A stretch of 64,000 nt of DNA from Orlajensenia sp037404875 (lineage in GTDB: Bacteria > Actinomycetota > Actinomycetes > Actinomycetales > Microbacteriaceae), in contig NZ_JBBELO010000018.1 in the NCBI RefSeq assembly GCF_037404875.1, forward strand, positions 1-64,000, read 5' to 3'. Positions 6,316 through 14,775 of the stretch are shown one piece after another. Below the pieces are notes generated by a model. The model saw only the letters and a program-made list of their open reading frames with translations, made no database searches and had not been told where the DNA came from. Position 1 is the first letter of the stretch. Each line of letters begins with the position of its first letter. The position numbers and the translations under genes were made by a program.

Positions 6316-8997
6316 GTGTCGGACGCAGAAAAGCCCACCCTCCTTGTCATCGACGGCCACTCGCTCGCGTTCCGGGCCTTCTACGCGCTGCCGGTGGAGA
6401 GTTTCCGCACCCGCGACGGCCAGCACACCAACGGCATCCACGGCTTCCTCTCGATGCTGCTGCTGCTCCTGCAGAACGAGAAGCCGACGCACATCGCCGT
6501 CGCCTTCGACATCTCGCGGTACTCCTTCCGCACCCGCGACTACGCGGAGTACAAGGGCACGCGCGGCGAGACGCCGTCCGAGTTCATCGGGCAGATCCCC
6601 CTGCTGCGCGACGCCCTTGCGGCCATGAACATCACCACCCTCGACAAAGAGGACTACGAGGCCGACGACATCCTCGCCACCCTCGCCAAGCGCGGGGTCG
6701 AAGAGGGCTACCGGGTTCTGCTCGTCTCCGGCGACCGCGACACGATCCAGCTCGTGAACGAGAACGTCATCCTGCTCTACCCCAACTCCCAGGGCGTGTC
6801 CCAGCTGAAGCGCTACGACGTCGCCGCGGTGCAGGAGCGCTACGGCATCCGGCCGGAGCAGTACCCCGAGATCGCCGCACTGGTCGGCGAGACGAGCGAC
6901 AACCTGCCCGGCGTCAGCAAGGTCGGCGAGAAGACCGCCGTCAAGTGGCTGAACCAGTACGGCGACCTGCAGGGCATCCTCGACAACGCCGAGAAGATCA
7001 CGGGCGTCGTCGGCCAGAACCTGCGCGACCAGAAGGAGAACGTCGTACGCAACCGGCGCCTGAACCGGCTGGTGGACGACGTCGAGCTGCCGATCGCCCT
7101 CGGCGACCTCGCCCGGCAGTCGATGAACGACGATGCGGTGCGCGAGCTCTTCGGCCGGCTCGAGTTCCGCACGCTTCTCGACCGCGTCTACAAGCTCGAG
7201 GGAACGGGCACCACGAGCGGTGCCGAGGGTGCAGCGGCGATCGCCGCGGCTGCCGCCGGCGTGCCTGCCACGCCCACACCGCTGGCGCTCGTGGGCGACG
7301 AGCTCGCCGCCTGGCTCGAGAGCTCTGCTGCGGCCCATCCCGAGGGGCTCGGGTTCACCGTCGAGGTGCTCGACGGTCGCGTCATCGGCTTCGGGGTGGC
7401 GAGCCCGACCGAGGCCGTCACCCTTCCGTGGCAGCCGAGTCGTTCCGACTACCTGCCGCTCGAGCGCTGGCTCGCCTCGGATTCGCCCAAGATCATGGCC
7501 GACGCGAAGCCCCAGCTGAAGGCGCTCCGGCGGACCGGCCTCGACTTCGACGGCATCCGCACCGACGTGCTCGTCGCCGGATGGCTGCTGCGGCCGAGCC
7601 TGCAGGAGAAGACGCTCGCCGATCTCGTTCAGCGTCACCTGCACGAGATCATGCCCGAACCCGACGTGAACCAGCTCGTTCCCGACGATGACGTCGCCGG
7701 CGGGGTGGCGATCGCGGCCTGGTACGCCGCTCGCGTCGCGCCCATCGTGCTCGAGCAGCTCTCCGAGGGATCGACCCGGGTGCTCACCGACATCGAGATG
7801 CCGGTGCTCGTGGCGCTCGTCGACATGGAGCTGCGCGGCGTCGCCGTCAGCCACGCGGAGCTCTCGGAGCTCTCGGCCCAGCTCGCGGAGCGTGCCGCGT
7901 CACTGGCGGCCGCCGCCTACGCCGAGATCGGCCGCGAGGTGAACCTGGGTTCGCCCAAGCAGCTGCAGGAGGTGCTCTTCGATCAGCTGGGAATGCCGAA
8001 GACGCGCGCGAACAAGACGGGCTACTCGACGGATGCCGGCGCCCTCGCCGACCTTCAGGAGAGCAACCCGCATCCCTTCCTCGACCTGCTGCTGCAGCAT
8101 CGTGACGCCACGAAGCTGCGCCAGATCGTCGAGAGCCTCGACAAGGCGATCGACGGTGAGGGTCGCATCCATACGACCTACAGCCAGATCGGCGCGGCCA
8201 CCGGGCGCATGTCGTCGAACGACCCCAACCTGCAGAACATCCCGGTGCGTACCGAGGAGGGCCGGCGCATCCGCGGGGCCGTGCAGGTGGGAGCGGGCTA
8301 CGAGACACTGCTCACGGCCGACTACTCGCAGATCGAGATGCGCATCATGGCGCACCTCTCCGAAGACCCGGGGCTCATCGAGGCCTTCAACGCCGGAGAG
8401 GACCTGCACCGCTTCGTCGGTGCGCGCATCTTCGGCGTCGACCCCGCCGACGTGACCTCGCTGCAGCGCACGAAGGTCAAGGCGATGTCGTACGGCCTCG
8501 CGTACGGCCTGAGCGCCTTCGGCCTGTCCAAGCAGCTGCGCATCGACACCGCCCAGGCACGGCAGCTCATGAGCGACTACTTCGAGCGCTTCGGTGCGGT
8601 GCGCGACTACCTGCGCCGTGTCGTCGAGCAGGCCAAGATGGACGGCTACACCGAGACGATCTTCGGTCGCAGACGGCCGTTCCCCGAGCTCGCGAGCCCC
8701 AACCGCATCCAACGTGAAGGGGCGGAGCGCGCCGCGCTCAACTCGCCCATTCAGGGCTCGGCCGCCGACATCATCAAGGTCGCCATGGTCGGCATCGAGC
8801 GCGACACCGCCGAGCAGCAGCTCAGCTCCCGCATGCTCATGCAGGTGCACGACGAGCTCATCTTCGAGGTCGCCGAGGGGGAGTGGGATGCGATGGAGGC
8901 CATCGTGCGTGCCCGCATGGGCGGAGCGGTCGACCTTCTCGTTCCTCTCGACGTCCAGATCGGCCGCGGCCCGAACTGGGACGCCGCCGCCCACTGA
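6316..8997 (+). CDS. polA: DNA polymerase I
   Basis: 893 aa, family A polymerase for Okazaki-fragment maturation and excision-repair gap filling. Domains: N-terminal 5' nuclease (~1-300, with YEADDILATL and the helix-hairpin-helix region at VGETSDNLPGVSKVGEKTA), a central degenerate 3'-5' exonuclease fold (~320-500), and the polymerase domain (~510-893) with motif A TADYSQIEMR, the O-helix RTKVKAMSYGLAYG and motif C MQVHDELIFEV. The exonuclease region lacks the catalytic Asp-x-Glu (it reads FTVEVLDGRV), so proofreading is probably absent, as in mycobacterial Pol I. An ATG sits one codon upstream (6313), but the leaderless geometry favours GTG 6316. Confidence 0.97.
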   Translation: MSDAEKPTLLVIDGHSLAFRAFYALPVESFRTRDGQHTNGIHGFLSMLLLLLQNEKPTHIAVAFDISRYSFRTRDYAEYKGTRGETPSEFIGQIPLLRDALAAMNITTLDKEDYEADDILATLAKRGVEEGYRVLLVSGDRDTIQLVNENVILLYPNSQGVSQLKRYDVAAVQERYGIRPEQYPEIAALVGETSDNLPGVSKVGEKTAVKWLNQYGDLQGILDNAEKITGVVGQNLRDQKENVVRNRRLNRLVDDVELPIALGDLARQSMNDDAVRELFGRLEFRTLLDRVYKLEGTGTTSGAEGAAAIAAAAAGVPATPTPLALVGDELAAWLESSAAAHPEGLGFTVEVLDGRVIGFGVASPTEAVTLPWQPSRSDYLPLERWLASDSPKIMADAKPQLKALRRTGLDFDGIRTDVLVAGWLLRPSLQEKTLADLVQRHLHEIMPEPDVNQLVPDDDVAGGVAIAAWYAARVAPIVLEQLSEGSTRVLTDIEMPVLVALVDMELRGVAVSHAELSELSAQLAERAASLAAAAYAEIGREVNLGSPKQLQEVLFDQLGMPKTRANKTGYSTDAGALADLQESNPHPFLDLLLQHRDATKLRQIVESLDKAIDGEGRIHTTYSQIGAATGRMSSNDPNLQNIPVRTEEGRRIRGAVQVGAGYETLLTADYSQIEMRIMAHLSEDPGLIEAFNAGEDLHRFVGARIFGVDPADVTSLQRTKVKAMSYGLAYGLSAFGLSKQLRIDTAQARQLMSDYFERFGAVRDYLRRVVEQAKMDGYTETIFGRRRPFPELASPNRIQREGAERAALNSPIQGSAADIIKVAMVGIERDTAEQQLSSRMLMQVHDELIFEVAEGEWDAMEAIVRARMGGAVDLLVPLDVQIGRGPNWDAAAH

Positions 8998-9027
8998 GAT
9001 CGCGTGCACGGGAGTAGCGGCGCCCCA

Positions 9028-9033
9028 TAGAGT
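9028..9033 (+). promoter_or_regulatory. -10 box of leaderless promoter for the DUF885 gene
   Basis: TAGAGT, then CGTGAC and ATG at 9040 (6 nt). It lies in the 42-bp gap after polA, so the DUF885-DUF4166-epimerase trio has its own promoter. Confidence 0.5.
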
Positions 9034-9039
9034 CGTGAC

Positions 9040-10716
9040 ATGACTGCGCCAGAACAACGCACTCCCACCGCCATCGACGCCATCGCGGAGCAGTGGGTCG
9101 ACACGATCGTCGAGCTGGAGCCGACGCTCGGCACCTACATCGGCCGCACCGAGTCCGACACCCGCTTCGGCGACTACTCGCCAGCAGGGCACGAAGCACG
9201 CGTCGCCGCGGCGAAGGCCGCGGCGGAGACCCTCGTGGCCGCGGAGCCCGTCGACGACGTCGATCGCGTGACGAAGACAGACCTGCTGAGCGAGCTGCTG
9301 CTCTCCGTCGAGAGCCACGACGCCGGCCTGCACCTGCGCGACCTCAACGTGATCGCGAGCCCGGCGCAGGAGATCCGCGAGATCTTCGACCTGATGCCGA
9401 CCGCGAGCGTGGAGAACTGGGACGCCATCTGCAAGCGCCTGGCCGCGGTTCCCGCCGCCGTCGACGGCTACATCCAGACCCTGCGGCTCGGCATCGCGAA
9501 CGGCGTGACGCCGGCTCGCCGGCAGGTGCGCGAGGTGACCACGCAGGTGCGCAAGTACGCGCACGCCGGCGGATTCTTCACGAGCTTCGTCGCCGATGCC
9601 GAGCTCGAGCACGGCTCGCTGCCCGCATCGCTGGCGCGCCACCTGTCCGACCATGCCGGGGAGGCCGCGACGGCCTACGGCGAACTCGCGGACTTCCTCT
9701 CTCACGAGCTGGAACCCAAAGCCACCGAGCAGGACGCGATCGGCCGTCACCTCTACGCGCTGAACTCGCGCCGGTTCCTCGGCGCCGTCATCGACCTCGA
9801 CGACACCTACGAGTGGGGCCTCGAGGAGCTCGCCCGCATGCGCGCAGAGCAGGAGGCGATCGCCCGTGAGATCAAGCCGGGCGCATCCGTTCGGGAGGCC
9901 ATCGAGTTCCTCGACGGCGATCCGGCGCGCAAGCTGCACGGCACCGACGCGCTGCAGCGCTGGATGCAGGAGACGAGCGATCGCGCCGTCGCCGAGCTGG
10001 GCGCGACGCACTTCGACATCCCCCAGGAGATCCGCACGCTCGAATGCCGCATCGCACCCACGCAGGAGGGCGGCATCTACTACACCCCGCCGACCGACGA
10101 CTTCTCCCGCCCCGGTCGCATGTGGTGGTCGGTGCCCGAGGGGGTCAACGAGTTCGACACCTGGCGCGAGCTCACCACGGTCTACCACGAGGGCGTTCCC
10201 GGCCATCACCTGCAGCTGGGCCAGGCGGTCTACAACCGCGCCAAGCTGAACACCTGGCGCAGGCAACTCGCCGGGACCTCGGGCCACGCCGAGGGCTGGG
10301 CCCTCTACGCCGAACGGCTCATGGAACAGCTTGGCTACCTCGACGACCCGGCCGACCGCCTCGGCATGCTCGACGGGCAGCGGATGCGCGCCGCTCGCGT
10401 GGTGCTCGACATCGGCGTGCACCTGCAGAAGCAGCGGCCCGACGGCCAGGGGGCGTGGACGGCCGAGTACGCCCTCGAGTTCATGCGCGAGAACGTCAAC
10501 ATGAACGACGGCTTCATCCGTTTCGAGGTGAACCGCTACCTCGGCTGGCCCGGGCAGGCGCCCTCCTACAAGGTGGGCCAGCGCATCTGGGAGGAGCTGC
10601 GCGACCAGGTGCATTCCCGAGAGGGGGAGTCGTTCTCGATCAAGGAGTTCCACCGTCGCGCCCTCGATCTCGGGGGAGTGGGACTGGACACGCTGCGCCA
10701 AGCCCTCCTCGGGTGA
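9040..10716 (+). CDS. DUF885 family putative metallopeptidase
   Basis: 558 aa. DUF885 proteins are predicted zinc-dependent peptidases. The hallmark YHEGVPGHHLQ near residue 385 provides the HExxxH-like metal site, followed by a conserved GHAEGWALYAERLM segment carrying the third ligand glutamate. Also visible are TPPTDDFSRPGRMWW and the C-terminal PGQAPSYKVGQ motif of the family. No signal peptide is seen, so it is likely cytosolic. The stop overlaps the GTG start of the DUF4166 gene by 4 nt (GTGA). Confidence 0.85.
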   Translation: MTAPEQRTPTAIDAIAEQWVDTIVELEPTLGTYIGRTESDTRFGDYSPAGHEARVAAAKAAAETLVAAEPVDDVDRVTKTDLLSELLLSVESHDAGLHLRDLNVIASPAQEIREIFDLMPTASVENWDAICKRLAAVPAAVDGYIQTLRLGIANGVTPARRQVREVTTQVRKYAHAGGFFTSFVADAELEHGSLPASLARHLSDHAGEAATAYGELADFLSHELEPKATEQDAIGRHLYALNSRRFLGAVIDLDDTYEWGLEELARMRAEQEAIAREIKPGASVREAIEFLDGDPARKLHGTDALQRWMQETSDRAVAELGATHFDIPQEIRTLECRIAPTQEGGIYYTPPTDDFSRPGRMWWSVPEGVNEFDTWRELTTVYHEGVPGHHLQLGQAVYNRAKLNTWRRQLAGTSGHAEGWALYAERLMEQLGYLDDPADRLGMLDGQRMRAARVVLDIGVHLQKQRPDGQGAWTAEYALEFMRENVNMNDGFIRFEVNRYLGWPGQAPSYKVGQRIWEELRDQVHSREGESFSIKEFHRRALDLGGVGLDTLRQALLG

Positions 10717-11324
10717 GGACCTCCCCGTACGAACGTGCGCTCGGCGGCAGGATTCACGACCTCGACCCGCGACTGCGGGCCTACTTCTCCACGATCCCGG
10801 AGGGTCAGGTCGGGCAGGGCCGCGGCACGTTCGACGTCGTCGGCACTCCGCGGCGCTGGCTCTGGCCCGTGCTCTGGCTGCTGAGCGGTGATGACGTGCT
10901 CTGGCCCGTATGGCAGGGCGGCGTGCCCTTCGAGATCGAGAACCGGCAGGTGGGCGACGCGCTCGTGGCTCGCCGCGTGTTCCACCTCTCCGGCGGCGAT
11001 CGCGTGATGGTCGACGAGATGCGCTGCACCGCGGGGCGGCTCGTCGACGCCCTGGGGTCCCGCGGCGACGTGCGCGCCGGCTTCGAGGCCACGGTCGATG
11101 CCGGTGCTCTCCAGCTGGACTCACGGGCCGTCGGGTTTCGCATCCGACACCTGCGCGTGACGGTGCCCCGGCTCATCCGGCCGCGCGTGCGCCTGGTCGA
11201 GCGGATCGACGGCGCGAGCGGGCGCCAGCACGTGCGGCTCACGATCACGCTGCCCGTTCTGGGACTCATCTACGAATATGCCGGCAGCTTCGAGTACGAG
11301 CTGCGGCCTGAGGGGGAGGCATGA
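10713..11324 (+). CDS. DUF4166 domain protein
   Basis: 203 aa from GTG 10713, which overlaps the upstream stop (GTGA). The translation (SPYERALGGRIHDLDPRLRAYFSTIPEG at the start, then a beta-rich region with G-V-P-F-E-I-E-N) fits the DUF4166 family of unknown function. Such domains are often found next to, or fused with, TIGR01777-type epimerases. Here that epimerase follows directly with an ATGA overlap, supporting a shared role. No catalytic motif can be named. Confidence 0.7.
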   Translation: MRTSPYERALGGRIHDLDPRLRAYFSTIPEGQVGQGRGTFDVVGTPRRWLWPVLWLLSGDDVLWPVWQGGVPFEIENRQVGDALVARRVFHLSGGDRVMVDEMRCTAGRLVDALGSRGDVRAGFEATVDAGALQLDSRAVGFRIRHLRVTVPRLIRPRVRLVERIDGASGRQHVRLTITLPVLGLIYEYAGSFEYELRPEGEA

Positions 11325-12307
11325 AGCGTGTCGTCATCGCCGGCGCGTCCGGCTTCATCGGTCATCGACTGATCGAGCACTATCGGGATCAGGGTGTCGA
11401 GGTTCTCACGATCGGCCGCTCCCGAGCGGATGCGGCGTGGGGTGACCGAGACGCGATCCTCGCGCTCATCGAGGGCTCCGACGTGCTCATCAACCTCGCG
11501 GGCAAGAGCGTGAACTGCCGTTACACCGCGGCGAACCGGGCGGAGATCTTCCGCTCCCGCCTCGAGACCACCCGAGAGCTCGGCGAGGCCGTTCGGGAGG
11601 CCTCCAACCCGCCCTCCGTCTGGTTCAACGCCTCCACCGCCACGATCTACCGCCACGCCGAAGACCGTCCCATGACCGAGTCGACGGGCGAGCTCGGCAC
11701 CGGATTCTCGGTTCAGGTGGCGAAGGCGTGGGAGGCGGAGCTCTTCGACGGTGAACTGCCCGGCACGCGCCGGGTGGCCCTGCGCATGGCGATCGTCCTG
11801 GGCGACGGGAGCGTCATGGTGCCGCTGAGCAACCTCGTCAGGTTCGGCCTCGGCGGCGCCCAGCTCGATGGCCGCTGGTTCCGCACACGCAGTCGGCTCG
11901 CCAGCGGAACGCAGCACGTCTTCGGTGCTCGGGGCGGCCGGCAGCGCTTCAGCTGGGTGCACATCGACGACGTCGTCGGCGCCATCGACTTCCTCACCGC
12001 GCACGGTGAGATCGACGGCGTCGTCAACGTGAGCGCGCCGCATCCGAGCGACAATCGCACCTTCATGGCGACCCTGCGCCGGCTCCTCGGCGTTCCGATC
12101 GGCCTTCCCGCACCGCGGCCGCTGCTCGAGATCGGCTCGGCCGTCATCCGCACGGAGACCGAGCTCGTGCTGAAGAGCCGCTGGGTGCTGCCGGAGCGGC
12201 TGACGGATGCGGGCTACGTCTTCGCGTATCCGGACCTCGGACCCGCCCTGCGTGCGGTGCTGGGAGCGAGGAATTCCCAGCCCGAGCCGAGCGTTGCAGC
12301 TGAGTGA
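11321..12307 (+). CDS. TIGR01777 family (YfcH-like) NAD-dependent epimerase
   Basis: 328 aa. Extended short-chain dehydrogenase fold with the N-terminal nucleotide motif GASGFIGHRL (residues 8-17), an INLAGKSVNCRY segment typical of TIGR01777, and a C-terminal DUF1731-like region (GLPAPRPLLEIGSAVIRTETELVLKSRWV). The substrate is unknown. The family's active-site Tyr is expected in the FNASTATIYRHAEDR stretch. It starts with an ATG overlapping the DUF4166 stop and is the last gene of the trio. Confidence 0.85.
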   Translation: MKRVVIAGASGFIGHRLIEHYRDQGVEVLTIGRSRADAAWGDRDAILALIEGSDVLINLAGKSVNCRYTAANRAEIFRSRLETTRELGEAVREASNPPSVWFNASTATIYRHAEDRPMTESTGELGTGFSVQVAKAWEAELFDGELPGTRRVALRMAIVLGDGSVMVPLSNLVRFGLGGAQLDGRWFRTRSRLASGTQHVFGARGGRQRFSWVHIDDVVGAIDFLTAHGEIDGVVNVSAPHPSDNRTFMATLRRLLGVPIGLPAPRPLLEIGSAVIRTETELVLKSRWVLPERLTDAGYVFAYPDLGPALRAVLGARNSQPEPSVAAE

Positions 12308-12336
12308 ACTCCCGGTTCAGAGGGGACCTCGCGCGT

Positions 12337-12387
12337 TTGCGGCCGACCTTCCGAAGCCGGTAAGCTGGAACGTCACGTTCGTGACGT
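12337..12387 (+). promoter_or_regulatory. rpsA promoter followed by an 18-bp palindrome
   Basis: TTGCGG (12337-12342), 18-bp spacer, TAAGCT (12361-12366), then the perfect palindrome ACGTCACGTTCGTGACGT (12370-12387) covering the expected transcription start. The mRNA would begin inside or just before an 8-bp stem. About 85 nt of leader follow before the rpsA Shine-Dalgarno. Confidence 0.5.
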
Positions 12388-12471
12388 CCTATCCGCATGC
12401 CTCTCGCGGAAAAATCAAGAGCTCTGCACTCGCGAGTGGCCTGAACCTGTCCGTACTGGAGCAACTACTAC

Positions 12472-13917
12472 ATGACAACCGCAACGACCGAGAAGGCAAC
12501 CAAGCAGGTCGCTATCAACGACATCGGCTCCGCCGAAGACTTTCTTGCCGCGGTCGAGAAGACTTTGAAGTTCTTCAACGACGGTGACCTCATCGAGGGA
12601 ACCGTTGTGAAGATCGACCGCGACGAGGTTCTCCTCGACGTCGGCTACAAGACCGAGGGCGTCATCCCCTCGCGCGAACTCTCCATCAAGCACGACGTCG
12701 ACCCCTCCGAGGTCGTCAACGTCGGCGACACCGTCGAGGCCCTCGTTCTCCAGAAGGAGGACAAGGAAGGCCGCCTCATCCTGTCGAAGAAGCGGGCTCA
12801 GTACGAGCGTGCATGGGGCGACGTGGAGAAGATCAAGGAAGCCGATGGCGTCGTGACCGGTTCGGTCATCGAGGTCGTCAAGGGCGGCCTCATCGTCGAC
12901 ATCGGACTCCGCGGATTCCTCCCGGCCTCGCTCATCGAGCTTCGCCGCGTTCGGGACCTCACGCCGTACCTCGGCCAGGAGATCGAGGCGAAGATCCTCG
13001 AGCTCGACAAGAACCGCAACAACGTCGTGCTCTCCCGCCGTGCCCTGCTCGAGCAGACCCAGTCCGAGAGCCGCACGACCTTCCTCAACAACCTGCACAA
13101 GGGCCAGGTCCGCAAGGGCGTCGTCTCGTCGATCGTCAACTTCGGTGCGTTCGTCGACCTCGGCGGCGTCGACGGTCTGGTTCACGTCTCCGAGCTCAGC
13201 TGGAAGCACATCGAGCACGCCAGCGAGGTCGTCGAGGTCGGTCAGGAAGTCACCGTCGAGATCCTCGAGGTCGACCTCGAGCGCGAGCGCGTCTCGCTCT
13301 CGCTCAAGGCCACCCAGGAGGACCCGTGGCAGGTGTTCGCCCGTACCCACGCGATCGGCCAGGTCGCACCGGGTAAGGTCACCAAGCTCGTTCCGTTCGG
13401 TGCGTTCGTTCGCGTCGCCGACGGCATCGAGGGCCTCGTGCACATCTCCGAGCTCTCCGGCAAGCACGTCGAGCTCGCCGAGCAGGTCGTGTCGGTCGGC
13501 GAAGAGGTCTTCGTCAAGGTCATCGACATCGACCTCGAGCGTCGCCGCATCTCGCTGAGCCTCAAGCAGGCCAACGAGGGTGTCGACCCCGAGGGCACCG
13601 AGTTCGACCCGGCGCTCTACGGCATGCTCACGGAGTACGACGAGCAGGGCAACTACAAGTACCCTGAGGGCTTCGACCCCGAGACCAACGAGTGGCGTGA
13701 GGGCTTCGAGGCCCAGCGCGAGAAGTGGGAGCAGGAGTACGCTGCCGCCCAGGCTCGCTGGGAGGCCCACAAGAAGCAGGTCGCAGCGGCTTCCGCTGAG
13801 GCCGCCGAGGCTCCGGCAGCCGCCGGCACGTCGTTCTCGAGCGAGACGGTCTCGGCCGGCACGCTCGCCGATGACGCATCCCTCGCCGCGCTGCGCGAGA
13901 AGCTCTCGAGCAACTAG
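12472..13917 (+). CDS. rpsA: 30S ribosomal protein S1
   Basis: 481 aa, with four S1 RNA-binding repeats at about 35-105, 122-188, 208-277 and 294-364. The last two are the best conserved (GQVRKGVVSSIVNFGAFVDLGG; GKVTKLVPFGAFVRV). The four-repeat form with an acidic, Ala-rich tail is usual for Actinobacteria (proteobacterial S1 has six). It binds mRNA for translation initiation on leadered transcripts. GGAG lies 11 nt upstream of the ATG. Its leader is long and structured, which could allow autoregulation; a strong terminator follows. Confidence 0.97.
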   Translation: MTTATTEKATKQVAINDIGSAEDFLAAVEKTLKFFNDGDLIEGTVVKIDRDEVLLDVGYKTEGVIPSRELSIKHDVDPSEVVNVGDTVEALVLQKEDKEGRLILSKKRAQYERAWGDVEKIKEADGVVTGSVIEVVKGGLIVDIGLRGFLPASLIELRRVRDLTPYLGQEIEAKILELDKNRNNVVLSRRALLEQTQSESRTTFLNNLHKGQVRKGVVSSIVNFGAFVDLGGVDGLVHVSELSWKHIEHASEVVEVGQEVTVEILEVDLERERVSLSLKATQEDPWQVFARTHAIGQVAPGKVTKLVPFGAFVRVADGIEGLVHISELSGKHVELAEQVVSVGEEVFVKVIDIDLERRRISLSLKQANEGVDPEGTEFDPALYGMLTEYDEQGNYKYPEGFDPETNEWREGFEAQREKWEQEYAAAQARWEAHKKQVAAASAEAAEAPAAAGTSFSSETVSAGTLADDASLAALREKLSSN

Positions 13918-13934
13918 TACAGCCCAGCAGTGAG

Positions 13935-13962
13935 ACGGCCGGACCCTTCGGGGTCCGGCCGT
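13935..13962 (+). terminator. rpsA terminator
   Basis: A 12-bp stem (ACGGCCGGACCC / GGGTCCGGCCGT) with a UUCG tetraloop, followed by TTCGCGTTTCC. It lies 17 nt after the rpsA stop. Confidence 0.85.
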
Positions 13963-13973
13963 TTCGCGTTTCC

Positions 13974-13979
13974 TATGCT
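13974..13979 (+). promoter_or_regulatory. -10 box of leaderless promoter for the methyltransferase
   Basis: TATGCT, then GGAGGC and ATG at 13986 (6 nt). GGAGG is present but only 1 nt from the ATG, too close to act as a normal Shine-Dalgarno. Confidence 0.5.
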
Positions 13980-13985
13980 GGAGGC

Positions 13986-14732
13986 ATGAGTGATCTTCCC
14001 CGCGACCGCCGGCATGCGCAGTCCTTCCGAGAGAACGCCGGCGGCTATGACGCGCATCGTCCCGGCTATCCCCGTGAGAGCGTGCAGTGGCTCCTCGGGG
14101 ACGCGCACGACGTTGCGGATATCGGGGCAGGCACCGGCAAGCTGACGCGGGAGCTCGTCGAGCTCGGTGCGAACGTCACCGCGATCGACCCGGCACCCGA
14201 GATGCTGCACGTGCTCGGCGAGCGACTGCCGCAGCTGACCCGCCTGGAGGGCGCCGCCGAGAACCTGCCGCTGCCCGACGCATCGATGGATCTCATCACG
14301 TTCGCGCAGGCCTGGCACTGGGTCGACGTGGATGCCGCCACCCGGGAGGCGCTCCGCGTGCTGCGTCCGAAGGGGCGACTCGGCCTCATCTGGAACACGC
14401 GCGACGAGTCCGTCCCGTGGGTCGACGCCCTCTCTGCGGCGATGCACCGGGGCCTGCACGAGGCGAGCGCCTACGAACCGCAGCTCGGTTCAGGGCTCGA
14501 GCTGGTCGGGCAACGCGAGCAGCGCTGGAACGCGCGCACCGACCGGGAGGGGATCCTCGCCCTGGCAACGACCCGCAGCTACTACCTCACGGCCACCCCG
14601 GCCGAGCGCCGGGTCATGATCGCCCGCATCGAGGGCGTGCTGGACGCCTTTCCCGAGACCTCGGGCAGCGAGATCCTTCTGCCGTACGTGACCCAGGCGT
14701 GGATCGCCGAACGCTGGACGCCCGGATGCTGA
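13986..14732 (+). CDS. Class I SAM-dependent methyltransferase
   Basis: 248 aa. Motif I VADIGAGTGKLTREL (around residues 43-57), the acidic end of strand 2 (VTAIDPAPEML) and DLITFAQAWHWVD place it in the Methyltransf_11 group. The AQAWHWVD motif is typical of small-molecule methyltransferases of the TAM/UbiE-like type. Cytosolic; substrate unknown. It lies between the rpsA terminator and coaE with its own promoter. Confidence 0.82.
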   Translation: MSDLPRDRRHAQSFRENAGGYDAHRPGYPRESVQWLLGDAHDVADIGAGTGKLTRELVELGANVTAIDPAPEMLHVLGERLPQLTRLEGAAENLPLPDASMDLITFAQAWHWVDVDAATREALRVLRPKGRLGLIWNTRDESVPWVDALSAAMHRGLHEASAYEPQLGSGLELVGQREQRWNARTDREGILALATTRSYYLTATPAERRVMIARIEGVLDAFPETSGSEILLPYVTQAWIAERWTPGC

Positions 14733-14763
14733 ACCTCCCGGGTCGCGTCCGTACCGGGGCCGG

Positions 14764-14769
14764 TAGGCT
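14764..14769 (+). promoter_or_regulatory. -10 box of leaderless promoter for coaE
   Basis: TAGGCT, then GGGCGC and GTG at 14776 (6 nt). No TGTCRG is present 10 nt upstream, unlike uvrB. Confidence 0.55.
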
Positions 14770-14775
14770 GGGCGC

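Noticed and set aside
7900..11124. A 1074-codon minus-strand frame opposite polA and the DUF885 gene
   Set aside because: Antisense shadow of conserved coding sequence, with no plausible domain and no ribosome site or -10 box.
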